Positions 1-8,721 are shown, counted from the stretch's first letter. The stretch is DNA of 64,000 bases from Betaproteobacteria bacterium (GCA_016720925.1 JADKJR010000009.1:62001-126000); one strand, 5' to 3'. Translations and numbers: made by a program. Notes: generated by a model not told the origin, from the sequence alone.

Positions 1-2
1 CG

Positions 3-752
3 ATTGGTGCCGGCGCCGCCGCAACGTCACCTGCCGATGGCTACACGCTGTTGCTGGGCGCGCTCACCAGCCACTCGATCAACGCCGCGTTGCAGCCCAA
101 CCTTTCATTCGACCTCGCCAGGGACTTCGTGCCGATCGGCGTGGTGGGCCAGGTGCCGCTGGTGTTTGTGGTCAATCCTAAAATGCCGGTGAAGACGCTG
201 AAGGAACTGATGACGTACACCAAGGCCAATCCCGGCGTTTCCTATGCGTCGTCGGGAAATGGCTCGCCGCAACATATGGCGGGTGAGTTATTCAAGTCGA
301 TGACCAAGCTCGATATGCTGCACGTGCCATACAAAGGAAGCGGACCGGCGATGAATGACCTCATTGGCGGACAGGTGCAAAGCATGATTGAAACCATGCC
401 GGCATCACTGCAGCACATCAAGGCGGGCAGCCTTCGCGCGCTGGCGGTTGCGTTGCCGGCGCGCTCCGCCAATTTACCGGATGTACCCACTGCCGCCGAA
501 GCGGGGCTGCCGGACTTCATTGTGACATCGATGTTCGGGCTGCTGGCGCCCGCCAAGACGCCGCCTGCCATCGTCGCCAAGCTCACCGCCGCGCTGGAGA
601 AGGTATTGGCCGCGCCGGATACGCAGGCACGCATGGAAGCGCAAGGTGTAGTCACGGGTTATCTGAATCCGGCGGATAGCGCCAAGCGCATCAAGGCGGA
701 GATCGACAAGTGGACCAAGGTCGCGAAAGACGCCAATATCAAACTCGAGTAG
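3..752 (+). CDS. Bug/TctC-family periplasmic solute-binding protein, C-terminal part
   Basis: The frame enters from the left edge, so the start and signal peptide are missing; 249 residues remain. The ADGYTLLL motif near the visible start and the later GNGSPQHMAGELFK and VPYKGSGPAM segments are typical of tripartite tricarboxylate transporter binding proteins (Bug family), which bind carboxylates in the periplasm. Many members have no linked membrane partners. The gene ends 4 bp before the dehydratase gene, so the two are probably co-transcribed and the ligand may be a sugar acid or hydroxy acid of the same pathway (inference). Confidence 0.9.
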   Translation: MGAGAAATSPADGYTLLLGALTSHSINAALQPNLSFDLARDFVPIGVVGQVPLVFVVNPKMPVKTLKELMTYTKANPGVSYASSGNGSPQHMAGELFKSMTKLDMLHVPYKGSGPAMNDLIGGQVQSMIETMPASLQHIKAGSLRALAVALPARSANLPDVPTAAEAGLPDFIVTSMFGLLAPAKTPPAIVAKLTAALEKVLAAPDTQARMEAQGVVTGYLNPADSAKRIKAEIDKWTKVAKDANIKLE

Positions 753-756
753 TCCT

Positions 757-2511
757 ATGACAACGAAGACCGGACGTGGCCTCACCAAAGGCCTCACCTC
801 CTATGGGGACAGCGGCTTTTCGCTGTTCCTGCGCAAAGCGTTCATCAAGGCGATGGGCTTTACCGACGATGCGCTCGATCGCCCGATCATCGGCATTACC
901 AATACCTACAGCGATTTCAATCCCTGTCACGGCAATGTCCCGCAGATCATCGAAGCGGTGAAGCGCGGCGTAATGCAATCGGGCGGCATGCCGTTTGTGT
1001 TCCCGACCATTTCGATCGGCGAATCATTCGCATACCCGACCAGCATGTACCTTCGAAACCTGATGGCGCTCGATACCGAGGAAATGATGCGCGCACAGCC
1101 GGTCGATGCGGTGGTGCTGATCGGCGGCTGCGACAAGACCATTCCGGCGCAGTTGATGGCGGCGGCCTCACTGGATATTCCGTCGATCGTCATTCCCACC
1201 GGGCCGATGCTGACCGGCGAACACAAGGGCGAGCGCCTCGGTGCGTGCACCGATTGCCGGCGCTTCTGGGCGAAATATCGCGCGGGTGAAATCGATCAAG
1301 CCGAGATTGATGAAGTGAACGCGAAACTGGCGCCGACCACCGGCACCTGCATGGTGATGGGCACCGCCAGCACCATCGCCTGCATGGTCGAAGCGGCGGG
1401 CATGAGCCTGCCTGGGGCGGCGGCGATTCCGGCGGTGTATGCAGAGCGCTTTCGCCACGCGGAGACGACCGGACGCCGGATCGTGGAGATGACCAAGGCG
1501 CCATTGATGCCCAAAGACATTCTCACCCCCGAGTCCGTGACCAACGCACTGATCGTGCTGCACGCGATCGGCGGTTCCACCAATGCGCTGATTCATTTCA
1601 CGGCGGTCGCGGCGCGCCTCGGCATCGCCATCGATCTGGCCGCGTTCGATCAACTCGGGCGAAACATCCCGGTGCTGGTCGATCTGAAACCCAGCGGCGC
1701 GCATTACATGGAGCATCTCTATGAAGATGGCGGCCTGATGGCGGTGCTGAAAGAATTGAAGCCGATGCTGCATCTGGATTGCATGACGGTGAGCGGTCGC
1801 ACGCTGGGCGAGGAAATCGATGCCGCCAACGTGCCCGCCACGCGCAAGGTAATCCGCCTTGCGATGTCACCGATCTTTCACTCGGGCGGGCTTGCGGTAT
1901 TGAAAGGCAACCTCGCGCCACGCGGCGCGATCATCAAGCATTCCTCGGCGACACCAGCACTGTTGACACACCGTGGCCGCGCCGTGGTATTTACCGGCAT
2001 CGAGGATCTTGCCGCGCGCATCGACCGCGATGATCTCGATGTGACGGCGGATGACGTGCTGGTGTTGCAGAATATTGGCCCCAAAGGCGCGCCCGGCATG
2101 CCGGAGGCCGGTTACATCCCTATCCCGAAAAAGCTGGCGAAGGCGGGCGTGAAGGACATGGTGCGAATGTCGGATGCGCGCATGAGCGGCACTGCGTTCG
2201 GCACCATCGTGCTGCACATCACGCCCGAGGCGGCGGAACGGGGACCTTTCGCCGCCGTGCGCAACGGCGACATGATCAGCCTGGATGTTTCGGCGCGAAC
2301 CTTGACACTGGAAATCAGCGACGACGAAATGGCCGCACGCCTTGCTGCATGGACGCCGCCGCCGACGCTGGCCAACATGCCCGCTCACGGCTATCGCAAG
2401 CTATACCAGACCAGCGTCACGCAGGCGGACATTGGTTGCGATTTTGATTTCATGCTGCCGGAGATGAACCGGACCGCGCCCATTCTTGCCACGGAGGGCA
2501 AACATGCTTGA
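757..2511 (+). CDS. IlvD/Edd-family dehydratase, probably a sugar-acid (arabonate-type) dehydratase
   Basis: This 584-residue enzyme belongs to the Fe-S dehydratase family that includes dihydroxy-acid, 6-phosphogluconate and pentonate dehydratases. Cluster-binding cysteines are visible in NPCHGN, GGCDKT and TGTCMVMGTAST. The Mg-site and active-site regions VLHAIGGSTN and MSDARMSGT are present. Length and context (Bug binding protein before, hydroxyacyl-CoA dehydrogenase-like gene after) favour a catabolic pentonate or related dehydratase rather than biosynthetic IlvD, since no branched-chain genes are near. The substrate cannot be settled from sequence alone. It overlaps the next gene by 8 bp. 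Confidence 0.9.
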   Translation: MTTKTGRGLTKGLTSYGDSGFSLFLRKAFIKAMGFTDDALDRPIIGITNTYSDFNPCHGNVPQIIEAVKRGVMQSGGMPFVFPTISIGESFAYPTSMYLRNLMALDTEEMMRAQPVDAVVLIGGCDKTIPAQLMAAASLDIPSIVIPTGPMLTGEHKGERLGACTDCRRFWAKYRAGEIDQAEIDEVNAKLAPTTGTCMVMGTASTIACMVEAAGMSLPGAAAIPAVYAERFRHAETTGRRIVEMTKAPLMPKDILTPESVTNALIVLHAIGGSTNALIHFTAVAARLGIAIDLAAFDQLGRNIPVLVDLKPSGAHYMEHLYEDGGLMAVLKELKPMLHLDCMTVSGRTLGEEIDAANVPATRKVIRLAMSPIFHSGGLAVLKGNLAPRGAIIKHSSATPALLTHRGRAVVFTGIEDLAARIDRDDLDVTADDVLVLQNIGPKGAPGMPEAGYIPIPKKLAKAGVKDMVRMSDARMSGTAFGTIVLHITPEAAERGPFAAVRNGDMISLDVSARTLTLEISDDEMAARLAAWTPPPTLANMPAHGYRKLYQTSVTQADIGCDFDFMLPEMNRTAPILATEGKHA

Positions 2512-3460
2512 CGCACCGTCACGTTCCGCCGCGCTGGTCGTCGGCGGCGGCACCATGGGCGCCGATGTGGCGCTGGTATTGGCGCGCGCCGGATGCAAGA
2601 CCATCGTGCTCGAAGCCGCCGACGCGCGGCGTAAATTGTTGCCGGATTATTTCGCGCGCGGCATGACCGATCTCGGTTACGCCAACCGCCTCGGCAAACT
2701 GTCGGCGTGCGCATCGCTCGATGAAGTACCGTGGAACGAAATTGATCTGGTCATCGAATGCATTCCCGAGCGCCTCGATATCAAGCAAACGTTGTTTGCC
2801 GAACTGGTGCGCCGCGCGCGGCCCGATGCACTGCTCACCAGCAATAGCTCCAGCTTTCCCATCAGCGCCATCGCCGCCAATCTCGATACGGCGTCACGCA
2901 TGCTCGGACTGCATTTCTTCATGCCGGCGCACCTGGTGCCGCTGGTGGAAGTCATCCTCGGCAAGACCAGCGATCCCGCGCATGCGCAAACACTCGCGGC
3001 CTTCATGCGCGCCTGCGGCATGGTACCGGTCATCGTCAAAAAAGACCTGCCCGGATTTCTCGCCAATCGCCTGCAGCACGCGCTTGCCCGCGAAGCGTTT
3101 GCCATGATCGATGACGGCATCGCCACCGCCGAGGATGTGGACAATGCGGTGCGCTTCGGCTTCGGTTTTCGTTTCCTCGCGGCGGGCCCGGTGCTGCAAC
3201 GCGACCACGCGGGCGTGGAAGTCCATGCAGCCGCCGCCACAACCATGTATCCCTCGCTCTCGGCCGCGACCGTGCCGGCCAAAGTGCTGCGCGACAAAGT
3301 GTCCGCCGGGAAACTCGGCATGAAGACCGGCGAAGGGTTCTATCGCTGGACGCAGGAGTCCGCGGCGGCGGAACGCAAGCGCTACGATGACCTGCTGCGC
3401 GCCGGGCTCAAGTTGATCGCGGCGGAGTTGCCGCGTATCTCACCAGATACCGATAAGTAG
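2504..3460 (+). CDS. 3-hydroxyacyl-CoA dehydrogenase-family protein
   Basis: A 318-residue NAD-dependent enzyme. The N-terminal Rossmann motif is VVGGGTMGADVALVLARAG, and the SNSSSFP and HFFMPAHLVPLVEV segments are family hallmarks. The second half carries the helical C-terminal domain with the DLPGFLANRLQHAL motif. I chose the ATG at 2504 because AGGG lies 6 nt upstream inside the dehydratase gene; an upstream TTG at 2486 has no ribosome-binding site. It overlaps the dehydratase stop by 8 bp, which implies translational coupling. It may oxidise a hydroxy acid from the dehydratase pathway rather than a fatty acyl-CoA (inference). Confidence 0.88.
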   Translation: MLDAPSRSAALVVGGGTMGADVALVLARAGCKTIVLEAADARRKLLPDYFARGMTDLGYANRLGKLSACASLDEVPWNEIDLVIECIPERLDIKQTLFAELVRRARPDALLTSNSSSFPISAIAANLDTASRMLGLHFFMPAHLVPLVEVILGKTSDPAHAQTLAAFMRACGMVPVIVKKDLPGFLANRLQHALAREAFAMIDDGIATAEDVDNAVRFGFGFRFLAAGPVLQRDHAGVEVHAAAATTMYPSLSAATVPAKVLRDKVSAGKLGMKTGEGFYRWTQESAAAERKRYDDLLRAGLKLIAAELPRISPDTDK

Positions 3461-3483
3461 AGTGGCTACCCGCGCCAGATGCC

Positions 3484-3547
3484 AAACTCAAGCACTGGTG
3501 CGGCTTCCCGGCGATAAACACCTGAAAACCCGCACCAAATGGCGATC
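3484..3547. repeat. Palindromic intergenic repeat, copy 1 (asymmetric form)
   Basis: The left arm CTCAAGCACTGGTGCGG and the right arm CCGCACCAAATGGCG share an 8-bp stem (3496-3503 with 3530-3537). It belongs to a family of about ten copies in the window. This form ends in CCAAATGGCG instead of the mirror CCAGTGCTTGAG. It lies between the dehydrogenase stop and the promoter of the first DUF2946 gene. Confidence 0.75.
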
Positions 3548-3572
3548 CGCGACTTTTCAGGTTGCGATGCGA

Positions 3573-3578
3573 TAGAAT
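3573..3578 (+). promoter_or_regulatory. -10 box of DUF2946 gene 1
   Basis: TAGAAT ends exactly 10 nt before the ATG at 3589, so transcription would start about 2-4 nt before the start codon. No Shine-Dalgarno sequence is present. The same arrangement is found at the other three DUF2946 genes. No conserved -35 box is obvious. Confidence 0.6.
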
Positions 3579-3588
3579 TCGCCGTTCC

Positions 3589-3972
3589 ATGACTCGCCTG
3601 ACCTTTTTTCGCCGCGCTCGTCTCACGCTTTGGCTCGCCGCCATCGCGCTGCTGTTCGCGGCGCTGTCGCCGACGCTGCATGCGTGGCGCGCGGAGGGCC
3701 AGCCGAAGCTGTTCGCGGAGTTGTGCACGTCGATGGGCTTCGTCAAGGTGGCGGTTGATGACAACGGCACGCCCGCCAGGCAAGTCACGCACGGCCCCGA
3801 ATGCGCATGGTGTCTCTCGCCCGCGTCGCTGCTGGCGCTGGGTGGTGCCGATGCGCTGCACGTTCCTCCCGCCATCGGTCGCGAACCCGCGCCACTATCA
3901 GCCCGGTTTCCGGCTTCCCTTTCGCGCCATCACGCGTTCGCGTGGGCGCACGCGCCTCCCGCTCTTTCCTGA
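3589..3972 (+). CDS. DUF2946 protein 1, CruR-like copper-sensing regulatory upstream ORF
   Basis: This 127-residue protein has an N-terminal hydrophobic segment (about residues 10-30), a CTSMGFV segment, the CXXC motif ECAWCLSPA and a C-terminus AFAWAHAPPALS just before the stop. DUF2946 includes CruR of Bordetella pertussis. In CruR, copper sensing through the CXXC motif of the nascent chain relieves arrest at a C-terminal RAPP motif and triggers Rho-dependent termination before the TonB receptor gene. Here RAPP reads HAPP. The gene is followed 94 bp later by a copper-type TonB receptor, which fits that role. It has three close paralogues in the window. Confidence 0.85.
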   Translation: MTRLTFFRRARLTLWLAAIALLFAALSPTLHAWRAEGQPKLFAELCTSMGFVKVAVDDNGTPARQVTHGPECAWCLSPASLLALGGADALHVPPAIGREPAPLSARFPASLSRHHAFAWAHAPPALS

Positions 3973-3991
3973 TCGTTTGTAAAGCGTCGTC

Positions 3992-4045
3992 CCGCGGCAT
4001 TGCCGCGGTGACACCTCTTGCGCCGGCGGCCATTGCCGCGTGGCG
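3992..4045 (+). promoter_or_regulatory. Two stem-loops between DUF2946 gene 1 and its receptor gene
   Basis: The first stem is CCGCGGC/GCCGCGG (3992-3998 with 4002-4008, loop ATT). The second pairs CGCC-G-GCGGC with GCCGC-GT-GGCG (4021-4045). They occupy the stretch where CruR-type operons control read-through, and comparable stem-loops occur after DUF2946 genes 3 and 4. A role in termination or anti-termination is inference. Confidence 0.5.
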
Positions 4046-4066
4046 TTGATTACGACAGGAATTTCC

Positions 4067-6289
4067 ATGTTTGATTCATCCCGTTCCGGACCGGTTTCGC
4101 GCGCGGTTGTCACCAGCGTTGCCACGGCCAATCTTTTCGCTATTGCACCGATTCCCCGCGGTTCACTTGCACCGATCACGAAAAATAAATCGGCCAAGTC
4201 GCGCGCCGCCATGCGTCTTCTCCCGCTCGCCGCCGTTCTCCAGGCAATGTTTCCCGTTACCACTTTCGCCGCCGACGTGAAGGCGCTTGAGAAGACGCTT
4301 GACCCGGTCGTGGTCACCGCGACGCGACCGGCGCTGCCGAGCGCCGCGTCGGTGGACCGCGATGATGCGCGCAACGATTCCGTTCGCGACAGTGCAGCGA
4401 TGATCGAATCCGTGCCGGGTGCAGCCGTGGTGCGAAACGGCGCGCAGACCGGCATTTTGCAGTTGCGCGGACTTTCGCAGGACCGCGTCAAGATTCGCAT
4501 CGATGGCATGGAGATCAGCCCGGCCTGCCCGAATCACATGGATCCGCCGATGCATTACATCTCGCCTGCCGATATCGAGGCCATTCAGGTCACGGCCGGA
4601 CTCACTTCGGTAGTGCAGGGCGGCGATTCCATCGCAGGTACGGTGACCGCCAACACCAAGGGCCCGCGTTACAGCACCACGGGTGCCTTCGAGTTCTCCG
4701 GGCGCGCCAAGGCTGGCTACAGCGGCGCCAATAGCGGCCACGAAGCCAACCTGAGCCTCAACCTTGGCGGCAGCGGCGCCGCACTGCGCTACAGCGGCGA
4801 TACGCTACAGGGTGGTGATCTCAAATACGCGGGCGGCACGGCGCGGCTCACCGGCTATGACAGCGTGCGACACCAGTTGGAGGGAGGCATCAAAGTTGGC
4901 AATGGCGAGGTTGGCGTGTCCGTCGGCCAGCACCGATCGAAAGACGTCGGCACACCGGCGCTCGGCATGGACATGATCAAGGATGACGCGGACAGCGTAC
5001 GCGTTGGCTACAACGGCAAGTTTGATGTCGGCGGCGGCGCCAGCCACATCGCCGGCAGCGTTGAGGCGCGGATCTATCAGCACAAGATCGACCACGAAAT
5101 GAACAACTTCACCCTGCGCACCTATACGCCCGCCGCGCAACGGATGAAAGCGCCCGCCACCAGTGACGATAGCGGTTTTGTATTGGGCTTCACGTTGCCG
5201 AAAGGGGCCGATACTTTCCGCGTTGGCGTCGATGGGCACAGCAACGACTTCAATGTGTATCAGCAGAGCCTCGGCTCTGGCATGATTCGCGACCTGGTCC
5301 CGAACGCGAGCCGCGACCGCCTCGGCATTTACGCCGAATGGGAAACGAAACCCGACCCGGCATGGCGCACCGTGCTGGGGCTGCGTCACGAAACGGTCAG
5401 TACGTCCGCGAGCACGGTTGCCCGCAGCATGGGTGCTGGCGATACCGCCGAGCGGGATGCGTTCAATCTGGCCGGCCGCGACAAGACGGACCGCAATTGG
5501 GATCTCACCGCTACAGCTCGCCATACCGTCGGTTCCGCGCTGGCATGGGAATTCGGCATCGCCCGCAAAACCCGTTCGCCCAGCCTGATTGAACGCTATC
5601 TGTGGAAGCCGTCGTCAACTTACGGCTCCGCCGATGGCCAAAACTATCTCGGCAAAATCGATCTCAAGCCTGAAGTATCGAATCAACTTGCGGTAAGTGC
5701 CGACTGGCAGCAGGGCGGCGCGTACCTCAAGCCGACATTTTTCTACAACCGGGTGAACGACTACATCCAGGGCGTCGCCGCGCGCAGTGCCGCCAACGCT
5801 GCAGTGCTGCAGTTCAGCAATATTCGCGCACAGCTTCACGGGATCGATGGCGCGTTCGGCTATCAGCTCGATGGCGCCTGGAAGCTCGATGGCATCCTGA
5901 GCTATGTCCGCGGCGAGAATCGCGATAACAATGACAACCTTTACCGCATCGCCCCGCTGCGCATGACCCTCGCCCTCGAGTACAACAGCGGCCCGTGGAA
6001 TGCGGCGGTCGAAGGCAAGGGTGCTGCACGCCAGACCCACGTGTCCGCTTACAACGCGGAAACAGAGACCGGCGGCTGGGGCATATTGAACCTGCGCGCG
6101 GCGTATCGGTTCGGCAAACTGGCCAAGGTAAGTGTGGGCATCGAAAACCTGTTCGACAAGTTCTACGCCGATCACCTGTCGGGCAGGAACACGGTGAACA
6201 ATGCAGCGCTGGGCGGAGGACTGGCGATTGGCCAGCGCGTGCCGAACGCGGGACGATTTGCCTATGTTTCGGCGGAGTACAGCTGGTAG
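4067..6289 (+). CDS. TonB-dependent copper receptor (OprC/NosA type)
   Basis: A 740-residue outer-membrane receptor. The TonB-box-like DPVVVTATRP lies early, followed by a plug domain with LQLRGLSQDRVKIRIDGMEI. The ACPNHMDPPMHY motif is characteristic of the OprC/NosA copper receptors, where Cys/Met residues bind copper. A 22-strand barrel ends in an aromatic residue (SAEYSW). The start at 4067 has ACAGGAATTTCC upstream, like the RBS of the gene after DUF2946 copy 2. An alternative ATG at 4211 would place the hydrophobic signal segment at the very N-terminus. It is the target gene of DUF2946 protein 1 and imports copper across the outer membrane. Confidence 0.88.
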   Translation: MFDSSRSGPVSRAVVTSVATANLFAIAPIPRGSLAPITKNKSAKSRAAMRLLPLAAVLQAMFPVTTFAADVKALEKTLDPVVVTATRPALPSAASVDRDDARNDSVRDSAAMIESVPGAAVVRNGAQTGILQLRGLSQDRVKIRIDGMEISPACPNHMDPPMHYISPADIEAIQVTAGLTSVVQGGDSIAGTVTANTKGPRYSTTGAFEFSGRAKAGYSGANSGHEANLSLNLGGSGAALRYSGDTLQGGDLKYAGGTARLTGYDSVRHQLEGGIKVGNGEVGVSVGQHRSKDVGTPALGMDMIKDDADSVRVGYNGKFDVGGGASHIAGSVEARIYQHKIDHEMNNFTLRTYTPAAQRMKAPATSDDSGFVLGFTLPKGADTFRVGVDGHSNDFNVYQQSLGSGMIRDLVPNASRDRLGIYAEWETKPDPAWRTVLGLRHETVSTSASTVARSMGAGDTAERDAFNLAGRDKTDRNWDLTATARHTVGSALAWEFGIARKTRSPSLIERYLWKPSSTYGSADGQNYLGKIDLKPEVSNQLAVSADWQQGGAYLKPTFFYNRVNDYIQGVAARSAANAAVLQFSNIRAQLHGIDGAFGYQLDGAWKLDGILSYVRGENRDNNDNLYRIAPLRMTLALEYNSGPWNAAVEGKGAARQTHVSAYNAETETGGWGILNLRAAYRFGKLAKVSVGIENLFDKFYADHLSGRNTVNNAALGGGLAIGQRVPNAGRFAYVSAEYSW

Positions 6290-6404
6290 GGGTTTGATAT
6301 TGTCACCGGCCAGGCTGAGGCCTGGCGGTCAGAAGCAGGGTTATACCGCAATGCGTAACCTGCGTTGGGACAAAAATGCCGACTGTACCTAGCGAAACTG
6401 TATG

Positions 6405-6476
6405 AAACGCAAGCACTGGCGCGGCGTCCAGCGACAAAATGGCTGGTGAACCGCGCCAAATGGCGGCTCTTGAATT
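6405..6476. repeat. Palindromic intergenic repeat, copy 2 (asymmetric form)
   Basis: The outer arm CAAGCACTGGCGCGG pairs with CCGCGCCA (6417-6424 with 6451-6458). An inner stem CCAGC/GCTGG follows, and the right side ends in AAATGGCGG. It lies between the receptor stop and the DsrE-like gene. Confidence 0.75.
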
Positions 6477-6571
6477 TGGGAATTGCCATTTTCCTCAAGA
6501 TCTGTCGCCCCGGAACTCGTAACAACTTGAAAAACGCACCCTAGCTTCATAACCATTAGAAGGAGCTTCAA

Positions 6572-6994
6572 ATGAAATTCATATCCCAAATGCTACTCGC
6601 ACTGACCTTGTGTATCGGGACACTGGCCGCTATGCCAGCGCTTGCAGGAGACACAGACCCGTTATTCATCAATTTGACGAGCGATGATTCACACCGTGCC
6701 AACATGGCAATCACTTTCGGTGGGAACCAACACGAACGCGGGCATCCATTGACAATATTCTTGAACGACAAAGGCGTGCTGATTGGTTCCAAGGCAAATT
6801 CAGCCAAATTCGCCGATCATCAAAAGGCACTTGCCGAACTTATGAGCAAAGGAGCGACAGTCCTGATTTGCAACATGTGCATGAAGCACTATGGCGTCAA
6901 AGAATCCGACTTGTTGCCAGGCCTGAAACTGGGAAAACCAGAGCTTACCGGTGGGGCACTCTTCAAGGACAACACCAAAGCGCTCACTTGGTGA
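6572..6994 (+). CDS. Exported DsrE-family protein
   Basis: A 140-residue protein with a signal peptide (cleavage near PALAG-DTDP) and a DsrE/DsrF-like fold: LFINLTSDD at strand 1, PLTIFLNDKGV, and the cysteine pair in CNMCMKHYGV. DsrE-type proteins handle sulfur or thiol cofactors, and exported forms often occur near metal or redox genes. A good RBS (AGAAGGAGC) precedes the ATG. Base composition is visibly more AT-rich than in the neighbours, hinting at separate acquisition. The gene lies alone between palindromes, inside the copper region. Its precise function is unknown. Confidence 0.8.
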   Translation: MKFISQMLLALTLCIGTLAAMPALAGDTDPLFINLTSDDSHRANMAITFGGNQHERGHPLTIFLNDKGVLIGSKANSAKFADHQKALAELMSKGATVLICNMCMKHYGVKESDLLPGLKLGKPELTGGALFKDNTKALTW

Positions 6995-7017
6995 CAATGG
7001 TCCAGGCCAGCAGTCCA

Positions 7018-7054
7018 CACGGACGCTGCGCACGAGGGCCGCGCAGCGTCCGTG
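7018..7054. terminator. Strong hairpin after the DsrE-like gene
   Basis: A perfect 14-bp stem, CACGGACGCTGCGC (7018-7031) with GCGCAGCGTCCGTG (7041-7054), sits 24 bp after the stop codon. There is no U-tract, so it may act as an mRNA 3-prime stabiliser or an imperfect terminator. Confidence 0.55.
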
Positions 7055-7155
7055 ACTTCCACGTTAAAACCTCGTTTCCGTTCGTATTGAGGGTGGGTGA
7101 AACCCCCCATGCGAATGCGGGTTTTTAGGTATTTTCATTTTGGGCCGCGACACGA

Positions 7156-7161
7156 TAGACT
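7156..7161 (+). promoter_or_regulatory. -10 box of DUF2946 gene 2
   Basis: TAGACT ends exactly 10 nt before the ATG at 7172, as at the other DUF2946 genes. Upstream DNA (GCGGGTTTTT, TATT, TTTTG, ACACG) matches the region before DUF2946 gene 4. Confidence 0.6.
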
Positions 7162-7171
7162 CCATCCAACC

Positions 7172-7555
7172 ATGACGTATCTCAATTTCCATCGCCGCGC
7201 TCGTGCAACACTTTGGCTCGCCGCCATCGTGCTGCTGTTCGCCGCGCTGTCGCCGACGCTGCATGCGTGGCGCGCGGAAGGGCAACCGAAGCGGTTTACG
7301 GAATTGTGCACGTCGATGGGCTTCGTCAAGGTAGCGGTGGATGACAACGCCATGCCCGCCAGGCAAGCCGCGCATGGCCCTGAATGCGCATGGTGCCTCT
7401 CGCCCGCGTCGCAGCTGTCGATACCCGGCTTGGATACACTTCAGGTTCCCACTGACATCGGTCTCGAGTCCACGCCGATATTCACGTCCCATTCATACTC
7501 CCTCTCCCGCCATCACGCGTTCGCGTGGGCGCAAGCACCGCCCGTCCTTTCCTGA
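7172..7555 (+). CDS. DUF2946 protein 2, CruR-like regulatory upstream ORF
   Basis: A 127-residue paralogue of the protein at 3589, with the same N-terminal hydrophobic segment, CXXC in ECAWCLSPA and a C-terminus AFAWAQAPPVLS. Its middle part (SIPGLDTLQVPTD) diverges from the others. The start is placed at 7172 by homology with the paralogues; an in-frame ATG at 7097 is possible but lies upstream of the -10 box. Unlike its paralogues it is not followed by a TonB receptor but by a small membrane protein gene 113 bp downstream. A copper-sensing leader-peptide role is inferred from the family. Confidence 0.85.
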   Translation: MTYLNFHRRARATLWLAAIVLLFAALSPTLHAWRAEGQPKRFTELCTSMGFVKVAVDDNAMPARQAAHGPECAWCLSPASQLSIPGLDTLQVPTDIGLESTPIFTSHSYSLSRHHAFAWAQAPPVLS

Positions 7556-7668
7556 TCGTTACACATTGCACACGCGTAGTCCCCTGGCTTTTTGCCGGGA
7601 GGGCGTTTTGTGTTGGCGCGGCCTGCGCCTTACTCGCCAGCACGATCATTTTCACCAAAGGAATTGTC

Positions 7669-8049
7669 ATGATTGCGCTATCCCGTTTCGGCCATGTATT
7701 GCGCCTGCTCACCGCGATTTATTTCCAAGTCGTGGTGCTTGTGCTGAGTGTTTCTATCATACTGATTCCCGCACTCGCGGGAAAGGCAATAGTAAAGGCC
7801 GCGAAATCGAAGACTTTTTACTTTTGGCGCGCGCTCGGCTGGAGCCTGACCGTTGCGCTGGTCGCCGCGTATATCTTCTATTTTTCGGCGGCATGGTTTG
7901 CCGGTGGCCGGCTCGACACGTTTTCCTTGAAGTCGGATGTGGACCCGACAACGGAAAGCTGTCAATGCCAACCCGCGCCGCCAGCAGAAAAAATCGGCGC
8001 GAATGCGGTCGGCACTGTCAATACTCTTAGTGCAAGCAGACACGCATGA
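7669..8049 (+). CDS. Small membrane protein downstream of DUF2946 protein 2
   Basis: A 126-residue protein of unknown function. Two hydrophobic segments are visible (about residues 14-35 and 55-76). A C-terminal tail holds a CQCQ motif (ESCQCQPAPP) that could bind metal. AAAGGAATTGTC precedes the ATG and resembles the RBS of the receptor at 4067. As the only gene after DUF2946 copy 2 it is the likely regulated target, perhaps a copper-responsive inner-membrane protein (inference). I recognise no named family. Confidence 0.65.
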   Translation: MIALSRFGHVLRLLTAIYFQVVVLVLSVSIILIPALAGKAIVKAAKSKTFYFWRALGWSLTVALVAAYIFYFSAAWFAGGRLDTFSLKSDVDPTTESCQCQPAPPAEKIGANAVGTVNTLSASRHA

Positions 8050-8306
8050 AAGCATTCGACTGCATCGGGTCACGCCGCGACCCGTCAATATATTTCCCGG
8101 CGGCCCCTGCCCGGGTTTCCTGGACCGCATTGGCGCCCGGCAATGATTCATGGAAACACCATCAAAGGCCACGCGTACAACCCACGCCAACGAAAATGAT
8201 TGCATCGGAAAATTGCTGGCCGGCACGACTTCGACGTCCCGGTGGAAAGTGGACAAAGATGGTATGCGGCGGCAATGATATGCATGCAAATTCGCGTCGG
8301 CTGAAT
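8050..8306. other. Intergenic stretch without a recognisable gene
   Basis: About 260 bp between the small membrane protein and the promoter of DUF2946 gene 3. I see no credible coding frame, no palindrome-family copy and no clear terminator. It may be a degenerated gene or a regulatory region. Confidence 0.4.
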
Positions 8307-8312
8307 TAGAAT
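8307..8312 (+). promoter_or_regulatory. -10 box of DUF2946 gene 3
   Basis: TAGAAT ends exactly 10 nt before the ATG at 8323, with no Shine-Dalgarno sequence between. It is the same layout as at the three paralogues. Confidence 0.6.
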
Positions 8313-8322
8313 CCGCCCCGCA

Positions 8323-8706
8323 ATGACCCAATCGACCCTTCTTCGCCGCGCAAGCTTCACACTTTGGCTCGCCGCCATCGCGATGCTGTTCGCCGCGTTG
8401 TCGCCAACACTGCATGCGTGGCGCACGGAGGGTCAGCCGAAGCTGTTTGCCGAGCTGTGCACGTCCATGGGTTTTGTGCGCGTCGCGGTCGACGATAACG
8501 GCGCGCCGGCAAAGCAAGTCAAGCAAAGCCCGGAATGCGCGTGGTGTTTGTCTTCGGCCTCGTTGCTGGCGATGGGCAATGCCGATCCGTTACTTATCCC
8601 CACCGCCATCGGTCGCGAGCCCGCGCCCGTATTGACGCACCAACCGATTTTCCTCTCCCGCCATCACGCGTTCGCGTGGGCGCACGCACCGCCCGTTTTC
8701 TCCTGA
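8323..8706 (+). CDS. DUF2946 protein 3, CruR-like regulatory upstream ORF
   Basis: A 127-residue paralogue with the hydrophobic N-terminus, CXXC in ECAWCLSSA and a C-terminus AFAWAHAPPVFS. It is followed 107 bp later by an STN-containing TonB receptor and then by PepSY, a small membrane protein and a Csp-type copper-storage protein, so it heads the longest unit in the region. The stretch between its stop and the receptor start holds a conserved two-hairpin element shared with DUF2946 copy 4. Copper-dependent control of read-through is inferred from the family member CruR. Confidence 0.85.
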   Translation: MTQSTLLRRASFTLWLAAIAMLFAALSPTLHAWRTEGQPKLFAELCTSMGFVRVAVDDNGAPAKQVKQSPECAWCLSSASLLAMGNADPLLIPTAIGREPAPVLTHQPIFLSRHHAFAWAHAPPVFS

Positions 8707-8721
8707 TCTGCTCGTGAACGG

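Noticed and set aside
1867..2388. Open frame of 173 codons on the minus strand inside the dehydratase gene
   Set aside because: It is a mirror of a strongly coding plus-strand frame in GC-rich DNA, has no RBS and no recognisable protein features.
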